From positions 1 through 18,812 of the forward strand of contig CALANM010000202.1 of NCBI GenBank assembly GCA_937926065.1: 18,812 nucleotides of DNA, given 5' to 3'. The notes below the pieces were generated by a model. The model was not told where the DNA came from. It made no database searches and was given only the letters and a program-made list of their open reading frames with translations. Shown piece after piece: positions 8,955-16,349 of this stretch (its first letter is position 1; each line of letters opens with the position of its first letter). The position numbers and the translations under genes are program-made. This DNA comes from an uncultured Microbacterium sp. (GTDB lineage: Bacteria > Actinomycetota > Actinomycetes > Actinomycetales > Microbacteriaceae).

Positions 8955-8970
8955 ACCGGTCCACACCAAG
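8955..8970. promoter_or_regulatory. DasR-box-like (dre) site upstream of the binding-protein gene
   Basis: ACCGGTCCACACCAAG matches the Streptomyces DasR consensus ACTGGTCTAGACCA(C/G)T at 11 of 16 positions, keeping the GGTC...ACCA core. It lies 18-33 nt before the ATG of the sugar-binding lipoprotein gene, directly against the ribosome binding site. DasR is the GntR-family repressor of GlcNAc and chitobiose uptake in streptomycetes, so position and context agree. The match is imperfect. Confidence 0.4.
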
Positions 8971-8987
8971 AGAAGAAGGAAGACAAC

Positions 8988-10280
8988 ATGAACAGGAAGC
9001 TCGGAGCCTTCGCGCTCTTCGGCGCTTCGGCGGTCGTCCTCGCCGGCTGTGCGGGCGGCGCTGCCCCTGCGGCCGAGGAGACCGACGCCCCGACGGGCGA
9101 GCTCACGGTCTGGCTCGTGGGCGCTGACACGCCCGACACCGCCCGTCAGTACCTCAAGGAGACCTTCGAGGCCGAGAACGAGGGCTGGACGCTCACGATC
9201 GAGGAGAAGACGTGGGATGACACGAACAACACGTACACCGCGGCGCTCTCGTCGAACGACGCGCCCGATGTCGTCGAGTTCGGCAACACGCAGGCCGTCG
9301 GCTTCGCCGATGCGGGACTGCTCCTCGACCTCAGCGACGTCAAGGACGAGCTGGGCGGCGACGACCTGCTGAGCGGTCTCGTCGACGCGGGCACGCTCGA
9401 CGGCACGTTCTACGCCGCGCCGTACTACGCGGGCGGTCGCGTCGTGTTCTACACGCCGCAGGTCGTCGGCGACACGCTCCCGACGACGCTCGCCGAGTAC
9501 GTCGAGAAGGGCAAGGAGATCACGACCTCCACGGTCTCGGGCATCTTCGCCCCCGGCAAGGACTGGTACAACGCGCTGCCCTACGTCTGGGCGCACGGCG
9601 GCGAGATCGCCGTTCAGGACGGCGACACGTGGGACGCGCAGCTGTCGAGCCCCGAGAGCATCGAGGGCCTCGAGATGCTGCAGGACGTGTACGAGAACGC
9701 GTCGGTGGCCCCGGTCGACGGCAACGAGCGCCTCGGCAACATCGCCTTCTGCGCCGGCGAGGTCGGCTTCCTCTCGAGCCCCGCGTGGGCCGAGGGCAAC
9801 CTGACGGGCGCCTGGCCGTGGGGCGACGAGGCCGCCGGCGAGGAGGTCTCGCAGGGCTGCCCCGACACCTACGCGAAGGACCTGAGCGCCTTCCCGCTCC
9901 CCGGGCTGAACGCCGGTGAGACCGCGCCGATCTTCGCGGGCGGCTCGAACATCGCCATCCCGTTCAAGAGCGACGCACATGGCAAAGCCAAGGCGGCGAT
10001 GAAGATCATGCTCTCCGAGGGCTACCAGAAGCTCCTCGCCGAGCAGGGCCTGGTTCCGGGAACCGTCTCGGCCGCGCAGTTCCTCCCCGACACGGCGTCG
10101 GCGCAGGCGCAGGCGACCGCTCTCGCCAACTCGAAGGGAACGCCGGCCAGCCCGAACTGGGCCGAGGTCGAGAAGGCCCAGCTGATCCCCGACGCCCTCG
10201 TCAAGATCGCCCAGGGCGGCGACGTCACGCAGATCGCCACCGAGCTCGACGCTCAGATCGAGGCCATCCTCAACGGCTGA
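8988..10280 (+). CDS. Sugar-binding lipoprotein of ABC importer (family 1), likely GlcNAc/chitooligosaccharide
   Basis: A 430-residue extracytoplasmic solute-binding protein. The N-terminus MNRKLGAFALFGASAVVLAGC is a lipoprotein signal with lipobox VLAG/Cys21, followed by a small Gly/Ala-rich linker and a mature domain beginning TGELTVWLVGADTPDTARQY, typical of carbohydrate-binding family 1 (MalE-like). A strong purine-rich ribosome binding site (GAAGAAGGA, 8972-8980) precedes the ATG. It would be lipid-anchored outside the membrane and deliver sugar to the two permeases encoded next. With a kinase and NagB downstream, GlcNAc or chitobiose (as for NgcE or DasA of Streptomyces) is the likely ligand; I cannot choose between them from sequence. 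A hairpin directly after the gene probably raises its expression relative to the permeases. Confidence 0.93.
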   Translation: MNRKLGAFALFGASAVVLAGCAGGAAPAAEETDAPTGELTVWLVGADTPDTARQYLKETFEAENEGWTLTIEEKTWDDTNNTYTAALSSNDAPDVVEFGNTQAVGFADAGLLLDLSDVKDELGGDDLLSGLVDAGTLDGTFYAAPYYAGGRVVFYTPQVVGDTLPTTLAEYVEKGKEITTSTVSGIFAPGKDWYNALPYVWAHGGEIAVQDGDTWDAQLSSPESIEGLEMLQDVYENASVAPVDGNERLGNIAFCAGEVGFLSSPAWAEGNLTGAWPWGDEAAGEEVSQGCPDTYAKDLSAFPLPGLNAGETAPIFAGGSNIAIPFKSDAHGKAKAAMKIMLSEGYQKLLAEQGLVPGTVSAAQFLPDTASAQAQATALANSKGTPASPNWAEVEKAQLIPDALVKIAQGGDVTQIATELDAQIEAILNG

Positions 10281-10287
10281 CGATCGC

Positions 10288-10320
10288 AGCGGGGGCCCGG
10301 ACCCGAACCGGGCCCCCGCT
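10288..10320 (+). terminator. Intra-operon hairpin between binding protein and permeases
   Basis: A perfect 13-bp inverted repeat (AGCGGGGGCCCGG at 10288-10300, complement at 10308-10320) with a 7-nt loop, 7 nt after the binding-protein stop and 33 nt before the permease start. Such hairpins in importer operons act as partial terminators or 3'-end stabilisers, so that more binding protein than permease is made. Confidence 0.7.
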
Positions 10321-10353
10321 CACCCGCCCACCTCTGCAGAAAGGAGGCGAGAG

Positions 10354-11343
10354 ATGACCCCACCCACGATCGGCGCGTCCGTGACCGCGGATGCCGACGC
10401 CGTCTCCCGCCCGTCGCTCGCGCGCACCGTCGCACAGCGCGAGCGCGCTCGCCGCCGCCGCGACGCCCGCGGCGCGTGGTCGCTGCTGTCGCCGTCGGTG
10501 ATCATCCTCGGCGTCATGGTCGGCTACCCGGCCGTGCTGATGGTGATCCAGTCGTTCACCGACTACACCGTGCGCGACAAGGTCCAGGGCACGCTTCCCG
10601 ACTTCATCGGCTTCGAGAACTACATCGACCTCTTCACGAAGTCCGACTTCCCGGCGGTGCTCACCCGCAGCCTCGCCCTCATGGTCGTGCTCACCGCCCT
10701 CATCATCCTGTTCGGCGTGCTGGTGGCGGTGCTGATGACGCGCCTCACCCGCTTCTGGCGCATCCTCGTCTCGGTCGGACTGCTGCTGGCGTGGGCCCTG
10801 CCGCCCCTGACGGCCACCGTCGTCTGGGGCTGGATCTTCGACACGCAGTACGGCGTGGTCAACTGGCTTCTCAACACCGTGACCGGCACCGACGCCTGGA
10901 CGAACCATGCGTGGCTGCTCGACCCGCTGTCCTTCTACTTCGTCCTCACGATCATCGTGGTCTGGCAGGGCATCCCCTTCGTCGCGTTCACGACGTACGC
11001 TGCGCTCGGCCAGGTGCCCGCGGAGGTGCTGGAGGCCTCCGCGCTCGACGGGGCGACGGGCTGGAGCCGCTTCCGGATGGTCGTCTTCCCGTATCTGCGC
11101 AGCGTTCTCACGGTGGTCCTGGTGCTGCAGATCATCTGGAACCTGCGGATCTTCACGCAGGTCTACGCGCTGCAGAGCCGCGGCGGCATCGCCGCCGACA
11201 CGAACGTGCTCGGCACCTACCTCTTCCGCCAGGGCGTCGGCGAGTTCGGCGCGACGGCGGCGATCGGAGTCGTCATGGTCGTCCTGCTGCTGTGCCTGTC
11301 GTGGGGCTACGTGCGCACGACGCTTCGGGAGGAGGAGCTGTGA
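10354..11343 (+). CDS. Sugar ABC importer permease, MalF/UgpA type
   Basis: A 329-residue integral membrane protein with a charged, Arg-rich cytosolic N-terminus (20-42). About six hydrophobic helices follow (around 45-68, 104-130, 136-160, 195-215, 250-268, 300-318). The binding-protein-dependent permease EAA loop lies at about 224-248 (EVLEASALDGATGWSRFRMVVFPYL), which docks on the ATPase. An ideal Shine-Dalgarno sequence AAAGGAGG (10340-10347) sits 6 nt before the ATG. It forms the channel with the next gene product and receives sugar from the upstream lipoprotein. Its stop overlaps the GTG start of the second permease, so equimolar translation is expected. Confidence 0.94.
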   Translation: MTPPTIGASVTADADAVSRPSLARTVAQRERARRRRDARGAWSLLSPSVIILGVMVGYPAVLMVIQSFTDYTVRDKVQGTLPDFIGFENYIDLFTKSDFPAVLTRSLALMVVLTALIILFGVLVAVLMTRLTRFWRILVSVGLLLAWALPPLTATVVWGWIFDTQYGVVNWLLNTVTGTDAWTNHAWLLDPLSFYFVLTIIVVWQGIPFVAFTTYAALGQVPAEVLEASALDGATGWSRFRMVVFPYLRSVLTVVLVLQIIWNLRIFTQVYALQSRGGIAADTNVLGTYLFRQGVGEFGATAAIGVVMVVLLLCLSWGYVRTTLREEEL

Positions 11344-12317
11344 GCACTCAGGTCACTCCCGCCGTCCAGCTCGGCACGGTCGGCGTCGAGGAGACGGTGG
11401 CCCCGACGGGCCGTCCCTCTCGGCGTGCGCCGCGGTCGCAGCGCGTGCCCGGACGTCGTCCGTCGGGCCGCCGCGTCATGACCCGCGCCGGTCTCGATCT
11501 TGCGGCCCTCGTCGTCTTCTTCTGCTCGGTGTTCCCCGTGTACTGGATGGTGAACCTCGCATTCACCCCCAACCCGAGAATCATCAGCCGGGAGCCGAGC
11601 CTCTTCCCGTTCGACTTCACGTTCGGCAACTTCGCGACGGCGTGGCGTCGCGAGGCCGCTCCGGGACAGACCGACTTCCAGCACGCGCTGATGACGTCGG
11701 TCACCGTGACGGCCGGCGTGCTGGTCGTCACGCTGCTGTTCGCGTTCCTGGCATCCGTCGCTGTCGCCCGTTTCCACTTCCGCGGGCGGCGCGGCTTCAT
11801 CGTGTCGGTGCTCGTCGTGCAGATGATCCCCGGCGAGGCGATGATGTTCACGATCTACGGGATGATCGACGACTGGCAGCTGATGAACACCCTCCTCGGG
11901 CTCGGGATCGTCTACACCGCGGCGGTCATCCCCTTCACGATCTGGACCCTGCGCGGGTTCGTCGCGGGCGTGCCCGCCGACCTCGAAGAGGCGGCGATGA
12001 TCGACGGCTGCACGAAGTCGCAGGCGTTCTGGAAGGTCACCTTCCCGCTGCTCGCGCCCGGCCTCGTGGCCACCGGCATCTTCGCATTCATCCAGTCGTG
12101 GAACGAGTTCACGATGGCCCTGCTGCTCATGAAGGGATACAACCTGACGCTGCCGACGTGGCTCAACGCCTTCCAGTCGTCGTCGGTCGCGGGCTCGGTG
12201 GACTGGGGCGCCGTGATGGCGGGCTCGACCATGATGGCGATACCCGTGATCGTCTTCTTCCTGATCGTTCAGGGACGCATGACCGGCGGCCTCGTCTCCG
12301 GAGCGGTGAAGGGCTGA
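11340..12317 (+). CDS. Sugar ABC importer permease, MalG/UgpE type
   Basis: A 325-residue permease, second subunit of the importer. A long Pro/Arg-rich N-terminal extension (1-48) precedes six hydrophobic segments (about 50-75, 117-143, 153-172, 185-207, 240-262, 295-318). The EAA loop is at about 212-240 (DLEEAAMIDGCTKSQAFWKVTFPLL). I place the start at GTG 11340 because GGGAGGAGGAG lies immediately upstream and the GTGA overlap with the previous stop is the usual coupling. An internal ATG at 11478 would remove the extension but has no ribosome binding site. The open frame extends upstream of 11340, but there it is merely out of frame with the first permease. No ATPase gene follows. Confidence 0.92.
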   Translation: MSTQVTPAVQLGTVGVEETVAPTGRPSRRAPRSQRVPGRRPSGRRVMTRAGLDLAALVVFFCSVFPVYWMVNLAFTPNPRIISREPSLFPFDFTFGNFATAWRREAAPGQTDFQHALMTSVTVTAGVLVVTLLFAFLASVAVARFHFRGRRGFIVSVLVVQMIPGEAMMFTIYGMIDDWQLMNTLLGLGIVYTAAVIPFTIWTLRGFVAGVPADLEEAAMIDGCTKSQAFWKVTFPLLAPGLVATGIFAFIQSWNEFTMALLLMKGYNLTLPTWLNAFQSSSVAGSVDWGAVMAGSTMMAIPVIVFFLIVQGRMTGGLVSGAVKG

Positions 12318-12318
12318 C

Positions 12319-13254
12319 ATGCGACTCGGATTCGACGTCGGTGGAACCAAGACCGACGGTGTGATCGTCGCGCCTTCGGGTGAGATCGTCGCTCGCGCGC
12401 GCCGGTCGACGGGGTGGGGCGCGGATGCCGTGGCCGCCACGATCGTCGCCTGCGCCGACGAGCTGCTGGCGCAGGCGGGGGCGTCGCGCGCCGCTGTGAC
12501 GTCGCTCGGCATCGGCATCCCGGGCCAGGTCGCGGCGGGCACCGCGCGCGTCGCGCATGCCGTCAACCTCGGCATCGAGCAGCTCGATCTCGGCGCCGTG
12601 CTGGCGGAGGCGTTCGATGCGCCGGTGCGCGCCGAGAACGACGTCAAGGCGGCCGCCCTCGGGGCGTTCGCTCTGCACGGCGACGGTCGCGACGGCGGAA
12701 CGATGGCCTATCTCAATCTCGGCACGGGCATCGCGGCGGGGTTCGTGCGCGACGGCGTGCTGTGGCGGGGCGAGCGGGGCACCGCCGGCGAAGTGGGGCA
12801 CATCTCGATCGACCCCCGCGGCCCGCAGTGCCGCTGCGGCCAGCGAGGCTGCATCGAGGTGTTCGCCGGGGGCGCGTCGGTCGCGGCCAGGTGGGGGGTG
12901 CCGGGGGCGCTGCCCGTGCGCGATGTGTTCGACGCGGCGGACGCGGGCGATCCTCGGGCGCAGGAGCTGCGGCGCGATCTCGCCTTCGGGGTGGCGGCGG
13001 CCATCCGTGTGCTGCTGCTCACGGCGGACGCCGACTCGGTCGTCCTGGGGGGAGGCGTGACGGGGCTCGGCGAACGTATGCTGACGGCAGTGGTGTCGGA
13101 GCTCCAGGCCAGCGCCGCCGCGTCCGCGTTCCTGCGGTCGCTGCGACTGGCCGAACGCGTCGAGCTGCTGCCCGCGGGCTCGCCCGCGGCGGCGTTCGGT
13201 GCCGCCCTCATCGGCTCCGCGGCACACGAACAGGAGGCTGTCGCCCATGGCTGA
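12319..13254 (+). CDS. ROK-family sugar kinase, probable N-acetylglucosamine kinase
   Basis: A 311-residue ROK kinase with every catalytic element intact: phosphate loop DVGGTKTDG (6-14), catalytic base Asp108 in ENDVKAAALGAF, second ATP loop LGTGIAAG (134-141), GEVGHISID with Glu158 and His161, and the zinc cluster CRCGQRGC (Cys171, Cys173, Cys178). Unlike the repressor at the head of the cluster it has no DNA-binding domain. Being encoded between the importer and nagB, and converging on nagA, it most plausibly phosphorylates imported GlcNAc to GlcNAc-6-phosphate; glucose or another hexose cannot be excluded. Only 1 nt separates its ATG from the permease stop, and its last 8 nt overlap nagB, so it belongs to one operon. 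Confidence 0.9.
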   Translation: MRLGFDVGGTKTDGVIVAPSGEIVARARRSTGWGADAVAATIVACADELLAQAGASRAAVTSLGIGIPGQVAAGTARVAHAVNLGIEQLDLGAVLAEAFDAPVRAENDVKAAALGAFALHGDGRDGGTMAYLNLGTGIAAGFVRDGVLWRGERGTAGEVGHISIDPRGPQCRCGQRGCIEVFAGGASVAARWGVPGALPVRDVFDAADAGDPRAQELRRDLAFGVAAAIRVLLLTADADSVVLGGGVTGLGERMLTAVVSELQASAAASAFLRSLRLAERVELLPAGSPAAAFGAALIGSAAHEQEAVAHG

Positions 13255-14026
13255 AGTCGTCATCGTCCCCACGCCCGCTGACGCCGGGGCGCTCGTCGCC
13301 GACGAGATCGCTCGGGTCATCGCCGCCAAGCCCGACGCCGTGCTGGGCCTTGCGACCGGTTCGACGCCGCTGCCGGTGTACCAGGCGCTTCGGCCGCGCC
13401 TGGAGGGCATCGACGTGTCACGGGTGCGCGGCTTCGCGCTCGACGAGTACGTCGGCATCGACCCGGCGCATCCCGAGAGCTACCGTTCGGTCATCACGCG
13501 AGAGGTCGTGGAGCCGCTGGGGCTGAACCCCGAGCTCATCCACACGCCCAACGGCGCGCTCGAGACGATCGAGCACGCGGGCGAGGACTACGAGGCGGCC
13601 ATCGCGGCGGCGGGCGGGGTGGATGTGCAGATCCTGGGCATCGGCACGTCCGGCCACATCGGGTTCAACGAGCCCGGGTCGTCGTTCGCCTCGCGCACCC
13701 GCGTGAAGACGCTTATCGAGCAGACGCGCATCGACAACGCGCGCTTCTTCGAGTCGATCGACGACGTACCCGTGCACTGCATCACGCAGGGCCTCGGCAC
13801 GATCCTCGAGGCGCGCCACCTGTTCCTGCTCGCGTTCGGCGAAGGCAAGGCGGATGCCGTCGCAGCCGCCGTCGAGGGCCCTGTGACGTCGTCGCTGCCC
13901 GGATCGGCGATCCAGCTGCACCCGCACGTGACGGTCGTCGTGGACGAGGCCGCGGCCACGGGGTTCGAGAACGCCGACTACTACCGGTACGCATACGCGA
14001 ACAAGCCCGCCTGGCAGGGACTATAG
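13247..14026 (+). CDS. nagB: Glucosamine-6-phosphate deaminase/isomerase
   Basis: This 259-residue cytosolic enzyme converts glucosamine-6-phosphate to fructose-6-phosphate and ammonia. It is recognised by the phosphate-binding GLATGSTPLPVYQ (34-46), the catalytic LDEYVG with Asp66 (equivalent to Asp72 of E. coli), and GIGTSGHIGFNEPGSSFASRTR with His137 and Glu142. It ends shortly after QLHPHVTVVVDEAAA, the short Gram-positive form lacking the longer E. coli C-terminus. The position that is Asp141 in E. coli is Ser135 here. The ATG at 13247 has AGGAGG (13232-13237) at good spacing and lies within the end of the kinase gene (8-nt overlap). It is the last gene of the plus-strand arm; its stop is 12 nt from the stop of the convergent NUDIX gene. 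Confidence 0.95.
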   Translation: MAEVVIVPTPADAGALVADEIARVIAAKPDAVLGLATGSTPLPVYQALRPRLEGIDVSRVRGFALDEYVGIDPAHPESYRSVITREVVEPLGLNPELIHTPNGALETIEHAGEDYEAAIAAAGGVDVQILGIGTSGHIGFNEPGSSFASRTRVKTLIEQTRIDNARFFESIDDVPVHCITQGLGTILEARHLFLLAFGEGKADAVAAAVEGPVTSSLPGSAIQLHPHVTVVVDEAAATGFENADYYRYAYANKPAWQGL

Positions 14027-14038
14027 GCGCGGGGCCGC

Positions 14039-14455
14039 TTACGCCCAGGCGAAGCGGATCAGGTGGTTGCGGCTGAGGTTCGCCAGCGGGGTCGAGACGA
14101 CGTCGGCGGGCGTCACCCACCGGGCCTCCTCGATCTCCGCTCCGATCCGCACGTCGGCACGGCGGATGCGCGCGCGGAACGCGTCGCCGATGACGACGTG
14201 ACCGGGCTCGTTCGCCGCGGCGTCGCGGAAGGTGCCGAGCGGCTCGACCGCGTCGGCGTCGAGCCGGACGCCGACCTCCTCGTGCACTTCGCGCAGCAGT
14301 GCGTCGAGCGCCGTCTCCCCGGGGTCGGGCTTGCCGCCCGGCTGCTGGAACACGGCCGCGCCGCGCTTGCGCACCACGAGCGCACAGCCGTTCTCGTCGA
14401 CGAGCACGCCCGCGCTGACACGGATCTCGCGCGTCCTGGCGGCGTCGGAGGTCAT
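14039..14455 (-). CDS. NUDIX hydrolase
   Basis: A 138-residue single-domain NUDIX protein. The signature GX5EX7REUXEEXGU is perfect, from Gly41 (GKPDPGE) to REVHEEVGV (55-63), so it binds Mg2+ and can hydrolyse a nucleoside diphosphate linked to another group. The front (RVSAGVLVDENGCALVVRKRG) and QQPGGKPDPGE are like MutT/ADP-ribose or 8-oxo-dGTP type proteins; the substrate cannot be read from sequence. The ATG at 14453-14455 overlaps the TGA of the upstream FAD oxidase gene (ATGA), so it is translated by coupling as the last gene of the minus-strand trio. The open frame continues far upstream, but that part is a shadow of the oxidase gene. Confidence 0.92.
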   Translation of the reverse strand: MTSDAARTREIRVSAGVLVDENGCALVVRKRGAAVFQQPGGKPDPGETALDALLREVHEEVGVRLDADAVEPLGTFRDAAANEPGHVVIGDAFRARIRRADVRIGAEIEEARWVTPADVVSTPLANLSRNHLIRFAWA

Positions 14456-15846
14456 GCGACGAACACCTTGCCGGGATTGAGGATGCCGGCGGGGTCGAAC
14501 ACGCGGGTGATCTGACGCTGCAGCTCCCACTGGTCGTCGCCGAGCTCCTCGGCCAGCCACCGTCGCTTCAGGACGCCGATGCCGTGCTCGCCCGTGAGCG
14601 TGCCGCCCAGGCGCAGCGCGGCACGGAACAGCTCGTCGGCGGCCGTCCAGATGTGATCGGGCACCACGATCGGATCGCCGAGCGTGCTGCCCTCCGTCTC
14701 GAAGACGAAGTTGGGGTGGAGGTTGCCGTCGCCGGCGTGGCAGACGGTCGGGATGCGGATGCCGTGGACCTGCTCGATGCGGGCGATCTCGTCGAACATC
14801 GCAGGGAGCATGCTGCGGGGCACCGACACGTCTTCGATGAGCGTCGTGCCGAGCGTCTCCATCGCGGGGTGCATCGACCGGCGGATCAGCCACAGCCGCT
14901 CGCCTTCGGCTTCGTCGGCCGCGAGGGCGACCTCGCCGCCGAGCGAGCCGAGCAGCCGGGCGATGGCATCCGCCTCGTGCACGGCGCCCACGCCGTCGGT
15001 CTGGATCGTCAGCTGTGCGGCGTCGACAGCGGGAGCCGGGAGGCCGAGCAGCCGGTGGACGGCCCCGAGCGACAGGGCGTCCATGAGCTCCATGATCGCC
15101 GGCTGCAGGCCCGCGGCGGTCACGGCCGATGCAGCCACGGCCGCGGCGCGCACGTCGGGGAAGACGGCCGTGAGCGTGCGGGTCTCGCCCACGGGCAGCG
15201 GGCGCAGCTTGAGCGTCGCCCCGACGATGACGCCGAGGGTGCCCTCGGAGCCGATCACGAGCGATGTGAGGTCGAGGCCCGTCACGCCCTTGACGCTGCG
15301 GTGGCCGAGCTTGAGGAGCCGGCCGTCGGCCAGCACGAGGTCGACGCCGAGGACGGCGTCGCGCACCACGCCGTATTTGGCGCACAGGAGACCGCCTGCG
15401 CCGGTGGCGATGTTGCCGCCGACGGTCGAGATCTCGCGGCTGGCGGGATCGGGCGCCCACCACACGCCGTGCGCTCGCAGCGTGTCGTCGAGGCGCGCGT
15501 TGATGATTCCCGGCTCGACCACGGCGAGGAGGTCGTCGGGGCGCACTTCGAGGATCCGGTCCATGCGCAGGGTCGACAGCGCGATCTGGCCGGGCCCGGC
15601 GTTGGCGCCTCCCGCGAGCCCCGTGCCCGCGCCCCGCGTGACGACGGGGGTCGACGTGGCGCTCGCGATGCGCATGACGGCCTGCACGTCTTCGACGCTC
15701 TCGGCGTGCACGACGGCGAGAGGCGCCCCTTCGGACGCGTGACCGGACTTGTCGGCGCGTGCGGCCTCGAGCGAGATGCCGGACGTGTCGACGCGGTCCC
15801 CGAGCTCGGCGCGCAGGAGGCCGACGACGCCGGTCGCGGCGGTCAT
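14452..15846 (-). CDS. FAD-linked oxidase, GlcD/D-lactate dehydrogenase type
   Basis: A 464-residue flavoprotein with an N-terminal FAD-binding domain of the PCMH fold (about 40-215; pyrophosphate loop RGAGTGLAGG at 71-80) and a C-terminal FAD-oxidase domain with CHAGDGNLHPN (369-379) and GEHGIG (419-424). This combination identifies glycolate oxidase subunit GlcD, D-lactate dehydrogenase and D-2-hydroxyacid dehydrogenase proteins, which oxidise a 2-hydroxyacid to the 2-oxoacid. The exact acid is unknown; no GlcE or GlcF partner is encoded here, which favours a single-subunit D-lactate or D-2-hydroxyacid dehydrogenase. The ATG at 15844-15846 overlaps the TGA of the membrane-protein gene upstream. 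Longer in-frame starts exist but read into that gene in Arg-rich sequence and are rejected. Confidence 0.93.
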   Translation of the reverse strand: MTAATGVVGLLRAELGDRVDTSGISLEAARADKSGHASEGAPLAVVHAESVEDVQAVMRIASATSTPVVTRGAGTGLAGGANAGPGQIALSTLRMDRILEVRPDDLLAVVEPGIINARLDDTLRAHGVWWAPDPASREISTVGGNIATGAGGLLCAKYGVVRDAVLGVDLVLADGRLLKLGHRSVKGVTGLDLTSLVIGSEGTLGVIVGATLKLRPLPVGETRTLTAVFPDVRAAAVAASAVTAAGLQPAIMELMDALSLGAVHRLLGLPAPAVDAAQLTIQTDGVGAVHEADAIARLLGSLGGEVALAADEAEGERLWLIRRSMHPAMETLGTTLIEDVSVPRSMLPAMFDEIARIEQVHGIRIPTVCHAGDGNLHPNFVFETEGSTLGDPIVVPDHIWTAADELFRAALRLGGTLTGEHGIGVLKRRWLAEELGDDQWELQRQITRVFDPAGILNPGKVFVA

Positions 15847-16244
15847 GCCAGGCGGCGGCGTCCGGCGACGAGACCGGCCGCGACGGCGACGACGCCGTAG
15901 GCGAGGCCGATCCATGCCTGGCCCATGCTCCACCACGCGATCGTCGCGCTCGCGTAGACCAGGAGCTCCACGAGCGCACGGACGAACGGGTGCACCGGCA
16001 CGACGGCACGCGGCGAGACGAACAGGGCCCACACGAGGATGGCGAGGAGCGGCGCGCCGATGCCGGCGACGATGTTCCACGGCAGCGACCACGACGTGAA
16101 GCCCCAGATCGCGAGGGTCACGATGCCGAACACCTCGCACAGGAAGTTCACGATGTCGAGCGCGCTCAGCGGCGGGCGTGTTCCCGGGGGCTGCGCGGAC
16201 GGTTCTGCCGGTGCTTCGGGGCGGACATTCGGCAGTTCGGACAT
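15843..16244 (-). CDS. YrdB-family (DUF2568) small membrane protein
   Basis: A 133-residue membrane protein. A polar, Pro-rich N-terminus (1-27) precedes four hydrophobic segments at about 30-50 (IVNFLCEVFGIVTLAIWGF), 54-76, 84-105 and 107-127, ending in Arg-Arg-Arg. The spacing and the LCEVFGIVTLAIWGF start resemble YrdB/DUF2568 proteins, whose function is unknown. A TGGAGG ribosome binding site lies just before the ATG. It is the first gene of a coupled trio (stop overlaps the FAD-oxidase start) and follows nagA by 105 nt on the same strand. That gap has no clear hairpin, so read-through from nagA is possible. Confidence 0.8.
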   Translation of the reverse strand: MSELPNVRPEAPAEPSAQPPGTRPPLSALDIVNFLCEVFGIVTLAIWGFTSWSLPWNIVAGIGAPLLAILVWALFVSPRAVVPVHPFVRALVELLVYASATIAWWSMGQAWIGLAYGVVAVAAGLVAGRRRLA

Positions 16245-16349
16245 GGCCTCCAGTCTACGGCTCGACCCACGTCATGTACGCCGCGCTGCGCCCACCGCCG
16301 TCGAGCGTCGCATCGAAGGCGCGGGTTCCGCCGGCGCCGACGCCGCGGC

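Noticed and set aside
14008..14051. Possible bidirectional terminator between nagB and the NUDIX gene (7-bp stem, 30-nt loop)
   Set aside because: The stem is short, the loop long, and both arms lie within the coding ends. No other hairpin was visible in the 12-bp gap.
14584..15900. Long plus-strand open frame opposite the FAD oxidase
   Set aside because: Compositional shadow without motifs, lying antisense to a complete flavoprotein gene.
16245..16349. Gap between nagA and the YrdB gene searched for a terminator, promoter or small gene
   Set aside because: No convincing hairpin, -10/-35 pair or coding signature was seen.
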